Source: Crocinitomicaceae bacterium (GTDB taxonomy: Bacteria; Bacteroidota; Bacteroidia; Flavobacteriales_G; Salibacteraceae). Taken from it: 64,000 nucleotides of DNA. The position numbers and the translations under genes are program-made. Where the stretch lies: the NCBI GenBank assembly GCA_002713215.1, contig PAVO01000006.1, forward strand, positions 36,564 to 100,563, in the 5' to 3' direction. Shown in pieces: positions 37,984 to 47,492 of the stretch (position 1 is its first letter; each line of letters begins with the position of its first letter). Under the pieces are notes generated by a model. That model was not told the origin of the DNA. It made no database searches and saw only the letters and a program-made list of their open reading frames with translations.

Positions 37984-38008
37984 AGCCGGTTTATCCGGCT
38001 TTTTTTTT
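37984..38008 (+). terminator. Intrinsic terminator after the TonB cluster
   Basis: AGCCGG and CCGGCT form a 6-bp GC-rich stem around TTTAT, followed by eight Ts. It closes the TonB paralogue 2-3 transcript. Confidence 0.9.
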
Positions 38009-38064
38009 GGATAGTAACTTACTACGCCCAACTTGTATAATTTTACTCCTTCGTTATAAATTTT

Positions 38065-38973
38065 ATGGATAAACATAAATTTTTGGAATTACCCAAAAGT
38101 CCGCCCGTAGATCAGGTTGGCGTAGGTGATAGAATAAATCGGGTTCAAAGCCGAAGCATTAAAAAGTCAACCAAAATGGAAGGCCTGGAAATGGTGCTTA
38201 GCATGATTGATTTAACTACACTAGAAGGGCAAGATACTGTGAATAAAGTTCGTCAATTGTGTGCCAAGGCTAAACGATTGCATGAACCTTACCCCGATTT
38301 ACCTGCGGTGGCTGCCGTGTGTGTTTATCCCAGTATGGTGGCTGTAGCCAAAAAGGAATTGAAGAATACAGGAATTAATGTTGCCTCGGTGGCTACCGCT
38401 TTTCCTTCCGGGCAAACTTTGTTGGACATTAAGTTGGATGATGTACGTTTTGCCGTGGATAGTGGGGCCGATGAAATTGATATGGTGATTTCCAGGGGCA
38501 AGTTTTTACAGGGAGAATACAATTATGTGTTCGATGAAATTGCCGCAGTAAAGGAAGCTTGTAATAAGGCTCGTTTAAAGGTGATTTTGGAAACCGGTGA
38601 AATTGGAAACCTGGATTCCATTAGAAAAGCCAGTGACATTGCCATTTATGCCGGTGCCGATTTTATTAAAACATCTACTGGAAAAATTGGAAAGGCTGCG
38701 ACACTACCTGTAACTTGTGTTATGTTGGAAGCCATTCGCGACTATTATTTCAAAACAGGAACACAGGTAGGAATGAAGCCGGCCGGTGGTATTTCCAACG
38801 CCAAGTTGGCACTGCAATATTTGGTTTTAGTAAAAGAAACTTTGGGTGATGCCTGGTTAGATAAACAATGGTTCCGATTTGGTGCCAGCAGCCTGGCGAA
38901 TGATGTACTCAAACAAATAGCAAAACAAAAATCGGGATCGTATCAATCCGGAGATTATTTCTCAATCGATTAA
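38065..38973 (+). CDS. deoC: Deoxyribose-phosphate aldolase
   Basis: 302 residues, the longer DeoC type with a roughly 45-residue N-terminal extension. It splits 2-deoxyribose 5-phosphate into acetaldehyde and glyceraldehyde 3-phosphate. Motifs are MIDLTTLEG (about 47-55), AVCVYPSMV, DEIDMVISRGKF, the catalytic pair in KVILETGEIG, and the Schiff-base lysine in FIKTSTGK (about 209-216). The GMKPAGGISN motif is near 235-244. The two aldehyde dehydrogenase genes that follow (gaps of 10 and 1 bases) would oxidise the acetaldehyde, so the three form a deoxyribonucleoside degradation unit. Confidence 0.95.
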   Translation: MDKHKFLELPKSPPVDQVGVGDRINRVQSRSIKKSTKMEGLEMVLSMIDLTTLEGQDTVNKVRQLCAKAKRLHEPYPDLPAVAAVCVYPSMVAVAKKELKNTGINVASVATAFPSGQTLLDIKLDDVRFAVDSGADEIDMVISRGKFLQGEYNYVFDEIAAVKEACNKARLKVILETGEIGNLDSIRKASDIAIYAGADFIKTSTGKIGKAATLPVTCVMLEAIRDYYFKTGTQVGMKPAGGISNAKLALQYLVLVKETLGDAWLDKQWFRFGASSLANDVLKQIAKQKSGSYQSGDYFSID

Positions 38974-38983
38974 TTGGAAATTC

Positions 38984-40438
38984 ATGGCAAAAGACAATAA
39001 AAAAGGAATTTTTGAATATTCAGCAGCTCCCGAAAGTACTGGTCATATTTCTATAAAGGAGCAGTACGACCTTTTCATCAACAACCAATGGGTGAAACCC
39101 CAGCAGGGAAAATATTTTGATTCCATAAACCCATCCAATGAAAATAAACTGGCTTCGGTGGCGAGGGCAAATGATAAGGATGTAGACAAGGCGGTAAAGG
39201 CAGCTAGAAAAGCATTTCCAACCTGGGCCAAACTACCCGCAAAAGAAAGAGGAAAGTACCTGTACCGAATTGCACGCATTATTCAGGAAAAATCAAGAGA
39301 GTTTGCTGTAATTGAAAGTATGGATGGTGGAAAGCCCATCCGTGAATCGCGTGATGTGGACATTCCCCTGGCAGCAGCCCATTTCTTTTATCTTGGTGGG
39401 TGGGCCGATAAGTTGGAATACGCCTTCCCGGGTCAAAATGTGGAACCACTTGGAGTGGCTGGACAAATCATTCCTTGGAACTTTCCGTTGCTTATGGCTG
39501 CGTGGAAATTAGCACCGGCATTGGCCTGTGGAAATACAGTGGTATTGAAACCAGCTGAGACCACTTCGCTTACAGCGTTGAAGTTAGCCGAAGTTATCCA
39601 GGAGGCTGAATTGCCTGAAGGAGTAGTAAATATTGTTACCGGTGAAGGAGATACAGGGGCCGCTTTGGTCAATCACCCTGATGTAAACAAGATCGCATTT
39701 ACCGGATCAACCGACGTTGGAAAATTAATTCAACGATCCATTGCCGGAACAGGCAAAAAAGCCACATTGGAACTGGGTGGAAAGGCTGCTAATATCATTT
39801 TCGAAGATGCCGCTATCAATCAGGCGGTAGAAGGTATCATCAATGGAATTTATTTCAACCAAGGTCATGTATGTTGTGCGGGTAGCCGATTGTTTGTACA
39901 AGAATCGGTGGTCGATGAAGTGATCTTAAAACTCAAGCAACGTATGGGGAACTTGGTACTAGGTGACCCACTTGACAAGAACACCGACATTGGAGCTATT
40001 AATTCCAAAGGTCAGTTGCAAACCATTAAAAAGTACCTGGAGATTGGGAAGAAGGATGGATTGGAAATGTTTCAACCAAAATTGACAATTCCTAAAAAAG
40101 GGTTTTGGTGTGCCCCAACCTTGTTTACGGGTGCTGCCCAAAGCCACCAAATTGTTCAGGAGGAGATTTTCGGGCCAGTACTGGCTGTTCAAACCTTTAG
40201 AACCATTGAAGAAGTGATTCAAAAGGCCAACAATACACCTTATGGACTATCTGCAGGAGTATGGACAGATAAAGGCTCTAAAATTTTTAATCTGACTTCA
40301 AAAATGCGTGCTGGTGTGGTTTGGGCCAATACCTACAACAAATTTGATCCGACCTCTCCCTTTGGGGGCTATAAGGAAAGTGGATATGGTCGCGAGGGTG
40401 GAGTTCATGGATTAGAAGCATATTTAAAACTGAGTTAA
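38984..40438 (+). CDS. Aldehyde dehydrogenase, catalytically complete
   Basis: 484 residues, normal for the family. The NAD-binding region (IIPWNFPLLMAAWKLAPALACGNTVVLKPAE), the general base Glu in ELGGKAANI (about 262) and the nucleophile Cys in FNQGHVCCAGSR (about 297) are all present, as is EEIFGPVL near the C-terminus. It oxidises an aldehyde to the acid with NAD(P). Downstream of deoC, acetaldehyde is the likely substrate. Its stop is one base before the ATG of the truncated homologue, so they are tightly coupled. Confidence 0.93.
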   Translation: MAKDNKKGIFEYSAAPESTGHISIKEQYDLFINNQWVKPQQGKYFDSINPSNENKLASVARANDKDVDKAVKAARKAFPTWAKLPAKERGKYLYRIARIIQEKSREFAVIESMDGGKPIRESRDVDIPLAAAHFFYLGGWADKLEYAFPGQNVEPLGVAGQIIPWNFPLLMAAWKLAPALACGNTVVLKPAETTSLTALKLAEVIQEAELPEGVVNIVTGEGDTGAALVNHPDVNKIAFTGSTDVGKLIQRSIAGTGKKATLELGGKAANIIFEDAAINQAVEGIINGIYFNQGHVCCAGSRLFVQESVVDEVILKLKQRMGNLVLGDPLDKNTDIGAINSKGQLQTIKKYLEIGKKDGLEMFQPKLTIPKKGFWCAPTLFTGAAQSHQIVQEEIFGPVLAVQTFRTIEEVIQKANNTPYGLSAGVWTDKGSKIFNLTSKMRAGVVWANTYNKFDPTSPFGGYKESGYGREGGVHGLEAYLKLS

Positions 40439-40439
40439 T

Positions 40440-41327
40440 ATGGGAAGGCTAAAAGTATTGAAGACGTATAAATTGTATATCGGTGGGGCCTTTCCAAGAA
40501 CCGAGTCAGGAAGGTATTACCAACCCAAGGCTGAAGATGAAAAACCTATGGCTAATATGTGCCTGGCTTCACGCAAGGATTTTAGAAATTCAGTTGTAGC
40601 TGCCAGGAAGGCGGTTGCCGGTTGGAGTGGAAGAACGGCTTACAACCGATCGCAAATTCTATATCGTATTGCTGAAATGCTGGAAAATAACCGTGCCCAT
40701 TTCGAGGAAGAGCTCATATTGCAAGGTTCGTCCAAAGAAGAGGCAACTGCTGAAGTGGACGCAAGTATCGATCGGTGGGTTTATTATGCCGGTTGGTGCG
40801 ACAAATACACACAAATATTTGGGTCTGTTAATCCTGTAGCCAGTTCCCACTTTAATTTTTCAACCCTGGAAGCTATGGGTGTGGTTGCCGGCATTTGTCC
40901 TGAAGATCATGCGCTTTTGGGCCCGACTTCTATATTAGCACCTATAATAGCTTCGGGTAACACGGCTATAGTGGTAGCTTCGAAGTCAAGGCCTCTAAGT
41001 TCCATAAGCCTGGCTGAAGTATTAAACAATTCTGATGTTCCGGGAGGAGTAATTAATATTCTAACCGGTGATGCACAGGAATTACTTCCTCACATTGGTG
41101 CTCATATGGATGTAAATGCGGTTTGGTACTTAGGAAATGATGCTGCAGCCTGGAAACAACTTCAGGTAGATGCGGCCGGAAATTTAAAGCGTATTTCTGA
41201 TATCAATTCCGATAAAGGACTAATGGATGCTGGTTGGGAAACTCCCTATGTACTCAAGGCTTTTACTGAAGTAAAAACTACCTGGCACCCCATTGAAGTT
41301 ATTGGAGCAAGTGGTTCGGGGTATTAA
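40440..41327 (+). CDS. Short, catalytically dead aldehyde dehydrogenase homologue
   Basis: 295 residues, about 60% of a normal ALDH. It covers the N-terminal cofactor-binding part: FSTLEAMGVVAGICPEDHALLGPTSILAPIIASGNTAIV aligns with the NAD-binding region, and the chain ends soon after the place where ELGGK should be (AAGNLKRI here). The catalytic glutamate and cysteine domain is therefore missing. There is no frameshift or remnant downstream, so this looks like a maintained protein rather than a pseudogene. It resembles the pseudo-domain of two-domain ALDH16 proteins split into a separate gene. Probable partner of the upstream enzyme; this is inference. Confidence 0.8.
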   Translation: MGRLKVLKTYKLYIGGAFPRTESGRYYQPKAEDEKPMANMCLASRKDFRNSVVAARKAVAGWSGRTAYNRSQILYRIAEMLENNRAHFEEELILQGSSKEEATAEVDASIDRWVYYAGWCDKYTQIFGSVNPVASSHFNFSTLEAMGVVAGICPEDHALLGPTSILAPIIASGNTAIVVASKSRPLSSISLAEVLNNSDVPGGVINILTGDAQELLPHIGAHMDVNAVWYLGNDAAAWKQLQVDAAGNLKRISDINSDKGLMDAGWETPYVLKAFTEVKTTWHPIEVIGASGSGY

Positions 41328-41353
41328 ACTGATCTTGAACTAGCAGAATACCA

Positions 41354-42142
41354 TTGGATATCATCTGCCATACCTTATCTGGAGTTGCTATAGGAACCGT
41401 TGCGGCCAACTTTTCCAAACAATCATGGAAGACTAAGTTTTGGTCCGTTTTTTTAGGCGGGTTGGGAGCAGCTTTACCTGATTTTGATGCCATTTCCCTG
41501 TGGTCCAAATTTGATGGTACCATTGGTAAACTCTTGGGGTTACAACACACCGGAAGCCAAATCTATTTTGGTAAGTTCTGGTATTCCCATCATGCGGCTT
41601 TTCATTCGCTGTTTGCCGCTATCGGTTTAGCCGTATTGGCCACGTTGGTTATTTGGATGATCAAGCGCCAGAATGTTCTTCGATTCATCCATCAGAACGG
41701 TCTACTTTATGGGTCTTTCATTTTGGGTTTTGTGGTTCACTTGCTGGAAGACATGCCTACACCGGCAGCTGTTTGGGGCGGGGTTAACTTTTTCTTTCCA
41801 AGCGATGCGTACATCGGTGGCTTCGGCAAAATCTGGTGGTGGAATAACTATGATATTTTTCTGATTATTCTTGGAGTGATAACCCTTAACCTAATTGTTT
41901 TGGGTCTCCCGAAAAAGTGGTATTCCGTAAGGTCTGGAATAAGTTTTTCGGCACTCGTATTGGGTGCCGGATTTTCCTGCTATCAAATGTTTACCAGACC
42001 CATCGATTTTAGCTATTCAGGGCATACCGAGAAGTATGACTATTACGAGAAACAATCAAAAGAAATTCAAAGGCAAATTTTGGGAGGCCAAGTATTTAAC
42101 ATGATGGAATCATTGGACAACAAGATTCCACTTTACTTTTAA
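41354..42142 (+). CDS. YdjM/DUF457-type membrane metal-dependent hydrolase family protein
   Basis: 262 residues from a TTG; the opening MDIICHTLSGVAIGT is the usual start of the family. About five hydrophobic segments are present, with conserved polar clusters at HTLSG, LPDFDAIS (about 43-50), HHAAFHS (about 76-82) and HLLEDMPTP. These His/Asp residues could bind a metal, and the family is annotated as membrane-bound metal-dependent hydrolases (YdjM). The biological substrate is not known. It lies 26 bases after the short ALDH gene. Confidence 0.75.
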   Translation: MDIICHTLSGVAIGTVAANFSKQSWKTKFWSVFLGGLGAALPDFDAISLWSKFDGTIGKLLGLQHTGSQIYFGKFWYSHHAAFHSLFAAIGLAVLATLVIWMIKRQNVLRFIHQNGLLYGSFILGFVVHLLEDMPTPAAVWGGVNFFFPSDAYIGGFGKIWWWNNYDIFLIILGVITLNLIVLGLPKKWYSVRSGISFSALVLGAGFSCYQMFTRPIDFSYSGHTEKYDYYEKQSKEIQRQILGGQVFNMMESLDNKIPLYF

Positions 42143-42159
42143 CCTTTCAAAATTCTTTG

Positions 42160-42633
42160 GTGCGTATCATTTTTATTTTAGGATTCTTTCTGTTGTCAAC
42201 TTTTGTAGGGTTGACTCAAAGCAAGAACTACCTTAAGGCTAATTTTTATTTTGGTATTCAAGAATATACATTAGCAAAACCATTGCTCGAAAAATCAATA
42301 AAGCAAAAGGGTAATAAGTTTTACCTTGGAAATATTTATTTTCAACTTGGCGAGTGTGATCGAATTGCAAATGATAGCATTAATAGGTTATACTACCTGG
42401 AGGCAATTGATTTCACCAAAAGAAATTACGCATGTGGGTTTGATAAACAAAGCGTGATCAAAAGACTTAAGTTATTGGCCATGTGCTACTATTATTTGGA
42501 AGATTATGAAATGGCGTTGAGTTGGATGAAGAAATATTTAAAGGTTAGACCAGAAGATTGTGAAGTTGAAAGATTATTCCTGAAGTTGTTAGAGAATATG
42601 GATGGGAAACCTCATGATTCAAATGGTCAATAA
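42160..42633 (+). CDS. Exported tetratricopeptide-like hypothetical protein
   Basis: 157 residues from the GTG at 42160 (a TTG directly before it is an equal alternative). An N-terminal signal (RIIFILGFFLLSTFVGLTQ) is followed by helical repeats typical of TPRs: YFGIQEYTLAKPLLEKSI, YFQLGECDRIANDSINRLYYLEAI and CYYYLEDYEMALSWMKKYLKVRPED. TPRs mediate protein-protein contacts. I recognise no specific family. The short intervals to both neighbours suggest co-transcription with them. Confidence 0.6.
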   Translation: MRIIFILGFFLLSTFVGLTQSKNYLKANFYFGIQEYTLAKPLLEKSIKQKGNKFYLGNIYFQLGECDRIANDSINRLYYLEAIDFTKRNYACGFDKQSVIKRLKLLAMCYYYLEDYEMALSWMKKYLKVRPEDCEVERLFLKLLENMDGKPHDSNGQ

Positions 42634-42641
42634 ATATAAAG

Positions 42642-43187
42642 GTGGAAATAAATCAGGTTAAAATATCAGATCACTACCTAATCGCTAAGCAGATGGATCA
42701 GGTTGATTACGAGGATAACTTTCAGCTCAAAACGAAAGCATTGAAAAATGCTCCGCTAACCAGGGACTGTATGATTGCATTTTTCAAATCCTTCTCTCCG
42801 ATGCTAATTAAACTAATACTCATTAGAGAATCGATAGCAAGGAAATTGGGATTAAAAACGGCAAACAAAACCACAAGCGAAGAGCGGAACAAAGCTCTTG
42901 ATGAATTTGAAGGTAATATTGGGGATAGCATTGCAATTTTTGAAGTATTGGATAAAAACGATACGGAATTATTGACAGGGCAGAGCGATAAACACCTTGA
43001 CTTTAGGTTATCATTTATCAGCTACCAACAGGATGATTTTAATATCGTTGAATTAGCAACTACGGTAAAATTTCATAACGTACTGGGAAAGATATATTTC
43101 TTTATTGTGAAACCTTTTCATCGTTACTTTATGAGGCGAATATTGATGAGAATGAAAAGTAAACTAGTTCAAGCTACTAGTAATTAG
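42642..43187 (+). CDS. DUF2867 family protein
   Basis: 181 residues from a GTG start. The C-terminal half (DKHLDFRLSFISYQQDDFNIVELATTVKFHNVLGKIYFFIVKPFHRYFMRRIL) fits the DUF2867 pattern, in which a START/SRPBCC-like fold ends in FxNxxGRxYFxxxxPFHR. Function is unknown; it may bind a small hydrophobic ligand. It starts 8 bases after the TPR gene and ends 19 bases before the VOC gene. Confidence 0.65.
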   Translation: MEINQVKISDHYLIAKQMDQVDYEDNFQLKTKALKNAPLTRDCMIAFFKSFSPMLIKLILIRESIARKLGLKTANKTTSEERNKALDEFEGNIGDSIAIFEVLDKNDTELLTGQSDKHLDFRLSFISYQQDDFNIVELATTVKFHNVLGKIYFFIVKPFHRYFMRRILMRMKSKLVQATSN

Positions 43188-43206
43188 CCCCAAATGTTTT
43201 GTTGAA

Positions 43207-43641
43207 ATGAAACCCATTATTGATCATATCCAGGTTACCGTAAAAGATCTGGCTGTGGCTGAACCTTTTTACGATCAACTTTTATCTATTCTTGGTTTTG
43301 ATATGAACTTAAAGTCAAGAGGAAGGGTAGAGGCACATGATTTTGATGTGGTGGAATACGTTCATTCGAATTTGACAATTGGAATCAACTCACCAAGGGA
43401 GGTATTAAAGGATGAGCCTATTCACAGAAGAAAGCCAGGAGCAGTTCATCATATTGCATTTAAGGCAGAATCACGTGAACAGATTGATGAACTCTATCCT
43501 AAAATTAAGTCCGTTGGTGCTAATATAGTAGAACCGCCTCAATATTACCCGCAACACGGTGAAAGCTACTACGCTTTGTTTTTTAAAGACCTGGAAGGAA
43601 TTAAATACGAATTGGTTTATGAGGAACGAGACTTTGAATAA
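43207..43641 (+). CDS. VOC (glyoxalase/bleomycin-resistance) family protein
   Basis: 144 residues, one VOC unit of two beta-alpha-beta-beta-beta modules. Likely metal ligands are in the first strand (IDHIQVTVKDL, His near 5) and in HHIAFKAESR (about 79-80), with a glutamate in KDLEGIKYELVYE. Members include lactoylglutathione lyase and dioxygenases, but the sequence alone does not say which reaction. The next gene starts 8 bases after its stop. Confidence 0.75.
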   Translation: MKPIIDHIQVTVKDLAVAEPFYDQLLSILGFDMNLKSRGRVEAHDFDVVEYVHSNLTIGINSPREVLKDEPIHRRKPGAVHHIAFKAESREQIDELYPKIKSVGANIVEPPQYYPQHGESYYALFFKDLEGIKYELVYEERDFE

Positions 43642-43649
43642 TTTGCCGA

Positions 43650-43994
43650 ATGAACAATAAAATGTACATTATGATTGCCGGACCGTATACCGCAGGTTCT
43701 TCAGATCCGGAACAATGGAACCGAAATCACCAGGAGCTTAATCAATATGCTTACGAGGTATTTCAAAAAGGGCATATACCGGTTATTGGAGTTAACGTTG
43801 CGCTCCCAATAATTGAAACGGTTGGCGATGACAAGTTTAAAGAACTAATGATGCCTATTTCATTGGCAATGGCTGAAAGATGTGATGCGGTACTTAGGGT
43901 TGGCGGGCCTTCTTCCGGAGCAGACCGGGAAGTTGAAATTTTTAGAAAAAAAGGCTTGCCGATTTATTTCAGTCTGGATGAGATACCTGAGTAA
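43650..43994 (+). CDS. DUF4406 protein, nucleoside 2-deoxyribosyltransferase-like fold
   Basis: 114 residues. The opening MYIMIAGPYTAGSSDPEQWNRN and the motif CDAVLRVGGPSSGADREVEIFRKKGLPIY match DUF4406, related to the nucleoside 2-deoxyribosyltransferase and LOG-type Rossmann folds that bind nucleotides. Substrate unknown. It may fit with the deoxynucleoside theme of deoC 5 kb upstream, but the distance makes that weak. Confidence 0.7.
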   Translation: MNNKMYIMIAGPYTAGSSDPEQWNRNHQELNQYAYEVFQKGHIPVIGVNVALPIIETVGDDKFKELMMPISLAMAERCDAVLRVGGPSSGADREVEIFRKKGLPIYFSLDEIPE

Positions 43995-44117
43995 ACAGAT
44001 TACCAGATAGCTTTAAACACGGAGCTTCATTGCTACCAATGCAAACTTATTTGTACTGCCAGCTTTACAGCACGAAAACATGTGTATAAAACCACGAATC
44101 AATTAGATTTGCAGCCT

Positions 44118-45206
44118 ATGAGTAAAGTGGCATTGATAACCGGAATTACCGGTCAGGATGGAGCCTATTTGGCAGAATTGCTATTGAGTAAGGGATATAC
44201 CGTGCATGGTTTAAAAAGAAGAAGTTCTTTGTTTAATACAGCCCGTATAGATCATTTATACCAGGACTTTCACAAGAAAGGAGTGAATTTTTTCCTGCAC
44301 TATGGTGACCTAACCGATTCTACCAACCTGATCCGAATTGTTCAGGAGACACAACCAGACGAAATCTATAACCTGGCAGCCATGAGCCACGTCAAGGTAA
44401 GTTTTGAAACCCCTGAATATACTGCCAATGCTGATGGTATTGGAACATTGAGGATTTTGGAAGCCATTCGGATTTTGAAACTTGAGAAGAAAACAAAATT
44501 TTATCAGGCGTCTACTTCCGAGTTATACGGAAAGGTTCAGGAAATCCCACAATCCGAAAAAACACCATTTTATCCACGAAGTCCTTATGGAGTAGCCAAA
44601 CTATATGGGTTTTGGATTGTGAAAAATTACAGAGAAGCATACAATATATATGCCTGTAACGGAATTTTATTCAATCACGAGAGTCCACTTCGTGGAGAAA
44701 CATTTGTTACTCGAAAAATTACGCGTGCTGCTGCTCAAATCAGTTTGGGATTAGAAGAGAAACTATTTCTGGGTAACCTAGATGCTAAGCGGGATTGGGG
44801 GCATGCAAAAGATTATGTAGAAGGCATGTGGCGTATGTTGCAACAAGAACAAGCCGATGATTACGTATTGGCAACAGGTGTTACTTACTCCGTCCGGGAA
44901 TTTGTTGAAATGGCATTTGCCGAGGTAGGGATTCAGTTGAGCTGGTCCGGCGAAGCTGAAAATGAAAAAGGTACTGACGTGGCAACCGGAAAAGTATTGG
45001 TTGAGGTCGATCCAGGTTATTACAGACCAACGGAAGTTGATTTGTTAATTGGGGACTCAACAAGAGCAAGAACCGAATTGGGATGGAAACCTACATATGA
45101 CCTCCAGGGCTTGGTTAAGGAGATGATGGCTGAAGACGTTAAGCTTTTTGAAAGAGAGAAATACCTGATGGAAGGTGGACACGACGTAAATATTTCAAAG
45201 GAATAA
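44118..45206 (+). CDS. gmd: GDP-mannose 4,6-dehydratase
   Basis: 362 residues from the ATG at 44118. A GTG at 44082 in frame would add 12 unconserved residues before [14 protein letters not shown], so the ATG is preferred. It converts GDP-mannose to GDP-4-keto-6-deoxymannose. Motifs: [16 protein letters not shown] (NADP site), [18 protein letters not shown], and the short-chain dehydrogenase YxxxK in [28 protein letters not shown] and [16 protein letters not shown] follow. It is paired with fcl 4 bases downstream, giving GDP-L-fucose for surface polysaccharide. Confidence 0.97.
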   Translation: MSKVALITGITGQDGAYLAELLLSKGYTVHGLKRRSSLFNTARIDHLYQDFHKKGVNFFLHYGDLTDSTNLIRIVQETQPDEIYNLAAMSHVKVSFETPEYTANADGIGTLRILEAIRILKLEKKTKFYQASTSELYGKVQEIPQSEKTPFYPRSPYGVAKLYGFWIVKNYREAYNIYACNGILFNHESPLRGETFVTRKITRAAAQISLGLEEKLFLGNLDAKRDWGHAKDYVEGMWRMLQQEQADDYVLATGVTYSVREFVEMAFAEVGIQLSWSGEAENEKGTDVATGKVLVEVDPGYYRPTEVDLLIGDSTRARTELGWKPTYDLQGLVKEMMAEDVKLFEREKYLMEGGHDVNISKE

Positions 45207-45210
45207 GAGG

Positions 45211-46146
45211 GTGAATAAGCAATCGAAAATTTACATTGCTGGCCACCGGGGTATGGTTGGTTCAGCCATTCTTAGGAGATTAAAAGCAAAAGGGTACAGT
45301 AATTTTGTTACCCGAACATCGGCAGAACTGGACCTAAGAGATCAAGCTGCCGTTCAGCAGTTTTTTGAGAGCGAAAAGCCGGAGTATGTAGTATTAGCTG
45401 CAGCCAAGGTTGGAGGTATTGTTGCCAACAATACTTATCGCGCAGATTTTATTTATGATAACCTTATGATTGAGGCTAATGTTATTCATACGGCTCATCA
45501 ACAGCAGGTGAAAAAACTATTATTTCTGGGATCTTCTTGTATTTACCCCAAATTGGCACCGCAACCTCTTAAGGAAGAATATCTACTAACCGGAGAATTA
45601 GAACCAACCAATGAACCTTATGCCATAGCAAAAATTGCCGGTATAAAATTGTGCGAGAATTATCGAGACCAGTATGGCGATAATTTTATATCTGCTATGC
45701 CTACCAACCTCTATGGTCCTAATGACAACTATGATTTAAAAAACTCGCACGTGCTTCCTGCACTCATGAGGAAGTTTCATGCTGCCAAAGTGGAAAACCT
45801 TCCCAGTGTGGAAATTTGGGGATCGGGTTCACCCAAGCGTGAATTTCTTCACGTTGACGACCTCGCCGAAGCCTGTGTTTTTTTGCTCGAGGAATATGAA
45901 GGAACAGATTGGTTAAACATTGGAACCGGAACTGATGTTTCCATTAAGGAATTGGCCTTGTTGGTCAAGAAGGTAGTTGGTTACCAAGGTGAACTGAAAT
46001 TTGACACAACAAAGCCTGATGGCACTCCCAGAAAGCTAATGGATGTGAGCAAGATCAATGCATTGGGCTGGAAGCATAAAATTGAGTTGGAGGAAGGTAT
46101 TAGAAGCGTATACGAAGAAGTAAAAAACATGGAGTTTGTTTCATGA
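45211..46146 (+). CDS. fcl: GDP-L-fucose synthase
   Basis: 311 residues from a GTG start right after gmd. It performs the epimerisation and NADPH reduction of GDP-4-keto-6-deoxymannose to GDP-L-fucose. Motifs: [15 protein letters not shown], the catalytic serine/cysteine region [10 protein letters not shown], YxxxK in [10 protein letters not shown], and [15 protein letters not shown]. Full length for the family (about 310-320). The gene ends about 60 bases before the start of an exported hypothetical protein. Confidence 0.97.
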   Translation: MNKQSKIYIAGHRGMVGSAILRRLKAKGYSNFVTRTSAELDLRDQAAVQQFFESEKPEYVVLAAAKVGGIVANNTYRADFIYDNLMIEANVIHTAHQQQVKKLLFLGSSCIYPKLAPQPLKEEYLLTGELEPTNEPYAIAKIAGIKLCENYRDQYGDNFISAMPTNLYGPNDNYDLKNSHVLPALMRKFHAAKVENLPSVEIWGSGSPKREFLHVDDLAEACVFLLEEYEGTDWLNIGTGTDVSIKELALLVKKVVGYQGELKFDTTKPDGTPRKLMDVSKINALGWKHKIELEEGIRSVYEEVKNMEFVS

Positions 46147-46207
46147 CCCCATTGCTGCCATCCAACTTTATCATATAAATAATACTAACAACAAAACTCA
46201 TCAATAC

Positions 46208-47380
46208 ATGATTCACAATTTTCTGGTATCTCTATTAGCAATTTGCACTGTTTTTTCTTCTTATTCTCAGGAGTTTGAGGGAAGAATCCGTTATGTTATG
46301 GACGTTCAGTTCAGTAACGAAGAGAAGGAGAAAATGGGTCCCGAAAAAACGGCTCAGGTAAGGCAGTTCATGAAGCAAATGTATGGAGGCGGAATGACCA
46401 TTTATTATAAGTCGGGAAGGTTGAAAATTGTTGAACATTCTTCAGACGGAAAGAAAGACGATGTTCGGATATTAAACAGCATAGATTCACTGGTTTATGA
46501 CACGTCTGGCCGATACAGTAAGGTGGATTGGGTTATAGAATCGCCGGAATCAAGTGCTAAAATAAAATCAACAGATGTCAAGCTAGGAAAAACAAAAGAG
46601 AGAGTATTGGGCAGGTCTTGTAAATCCTTGACGATTGGAACAGTACGAGGGACACAAAAGATTTATTTATTTGACCCGACCATTATGGTGAAAGGCTCAA
46701 TGTTTGAAGCCTTTAAAGAAGATTATTGGGATATCATATGTTCAGAAACCAACTCTCTACCATTAGCAATAATTGACAGGGATTCGAAAGGAGAATTAAT
46801 CTTTAAGGCTTCAGAGATTGAAGAAATGAAATTGGAAGATGTGTTTTTTCAAATTCCCGAAGGAGCAAGTTTTAAAGATTCACGTGAATCGCAAAAAGAA
46901 ATGAACGACCTGGGAGAAGCAATGGAGAAAAAAAACAATTCTACCAAAGAAGTATCTCTGTTTGATAAATATTCCCTTTCAATTATAGGCTCCTGGAATA
47001 TTGATGAAGAACAATCCGACGAAACCATGATTGTCTTTTACCAGTTCATTAAGACATTTCAAACCGGAACAGTTATTCGATTTGATAAAGCTGAAACCGA
47101 TATGCAATCAATTTTTAATTCAGTTGAACAGGCATACAAAGAGGATAACTCTGAGATTAAAGCTCAAAAGGCTACACGAAAGGCTAAAATTGGATGGGTT
47201 GATAATGCTAAGACCCAATTTTATGACGTAAAAGGTGCATTGGGAGAAAGTACCATGATGGTTACGGTTTATCCGACCGATACAGAATATGTCGTGCTTG
47301 TTATGTTTCTCACGAAAACAAAGGAAATTGAATATAAGGAACGGTGTTTCAACACCATCGATTCCTTTAAACTCAAATAA
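46208..47380 (+). CDS. Exported DUF4412-like hypothetical protein
   Basis: 390 residues from the ATG at 46208, which opens a clean signal peptide (IHNFLVSLLAICTVFSSYSQ). An earlier ATG at 46136 lies inside fcl and would put about 24 polar residues before it. The first half (EFEGRIRYVMDVQ onwards, with an internal LGKTKERVLGRSCKSL) resembles the DUF4412 / GLPGLI type of secreted beta proteins. The second half (about 250-390) is a separate alpha/beta domain ending in ERCFNTIDSFKLK that I do not recognise. It sits between the fucose genes and the Wzi-like gene, but no function can be given. Confidence 0.6.
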   Translation: MIHNFLVSLLAICTVFSSYSQEFEGRIRYVMDVQFSNEEKEKMGPEKTAQVRQFMKQMYGGGMTIYYKSGRLKIVEHSSDGKKDDVRILNSIDSLVYDTSGRYSKVDWVIESPESSAKIKSTDVKLGKTKERVLGRSCKSLTIGTVRGTQKIYLFDPTIMVKGSMFEAFKEDYWDIICSETNSLPLAIIDRDSKGELIFKASEIEEMKLEDVFFQIPEGASFKDSRESQKEMNDLGEAMEKKNNSTKEVSLFDKYSLSIIGSWNIDEEQSDETMIVFYQFIKTFQTGTVIRFDKAETDMQSIFNSVEQAYKEDNSEIKAQKATRKAKIGWVDNAKTQFYDVKGALGESTMMVTVYPTDTEYVVLVMFLTKTKEIEYKERCFNTIDSFKLK

Positions 47381-47492
47381 CCGTTTGATAGATATATATC
47401 CAATCGTTTCGGTAAATTTTTTAAAACAGTTAATAAGATTAGCGGCAGCTTTAGTAATATTGAATATAAAAGCTTGACTTTTAACGATTTCA

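Noticed and set aside
40440..41327. Short ALDH considered a pseudogene
   Set aside because: The frame is intact, begins one base after the previous stop, and no remnants of a catalytic half are present downstream in any frame.
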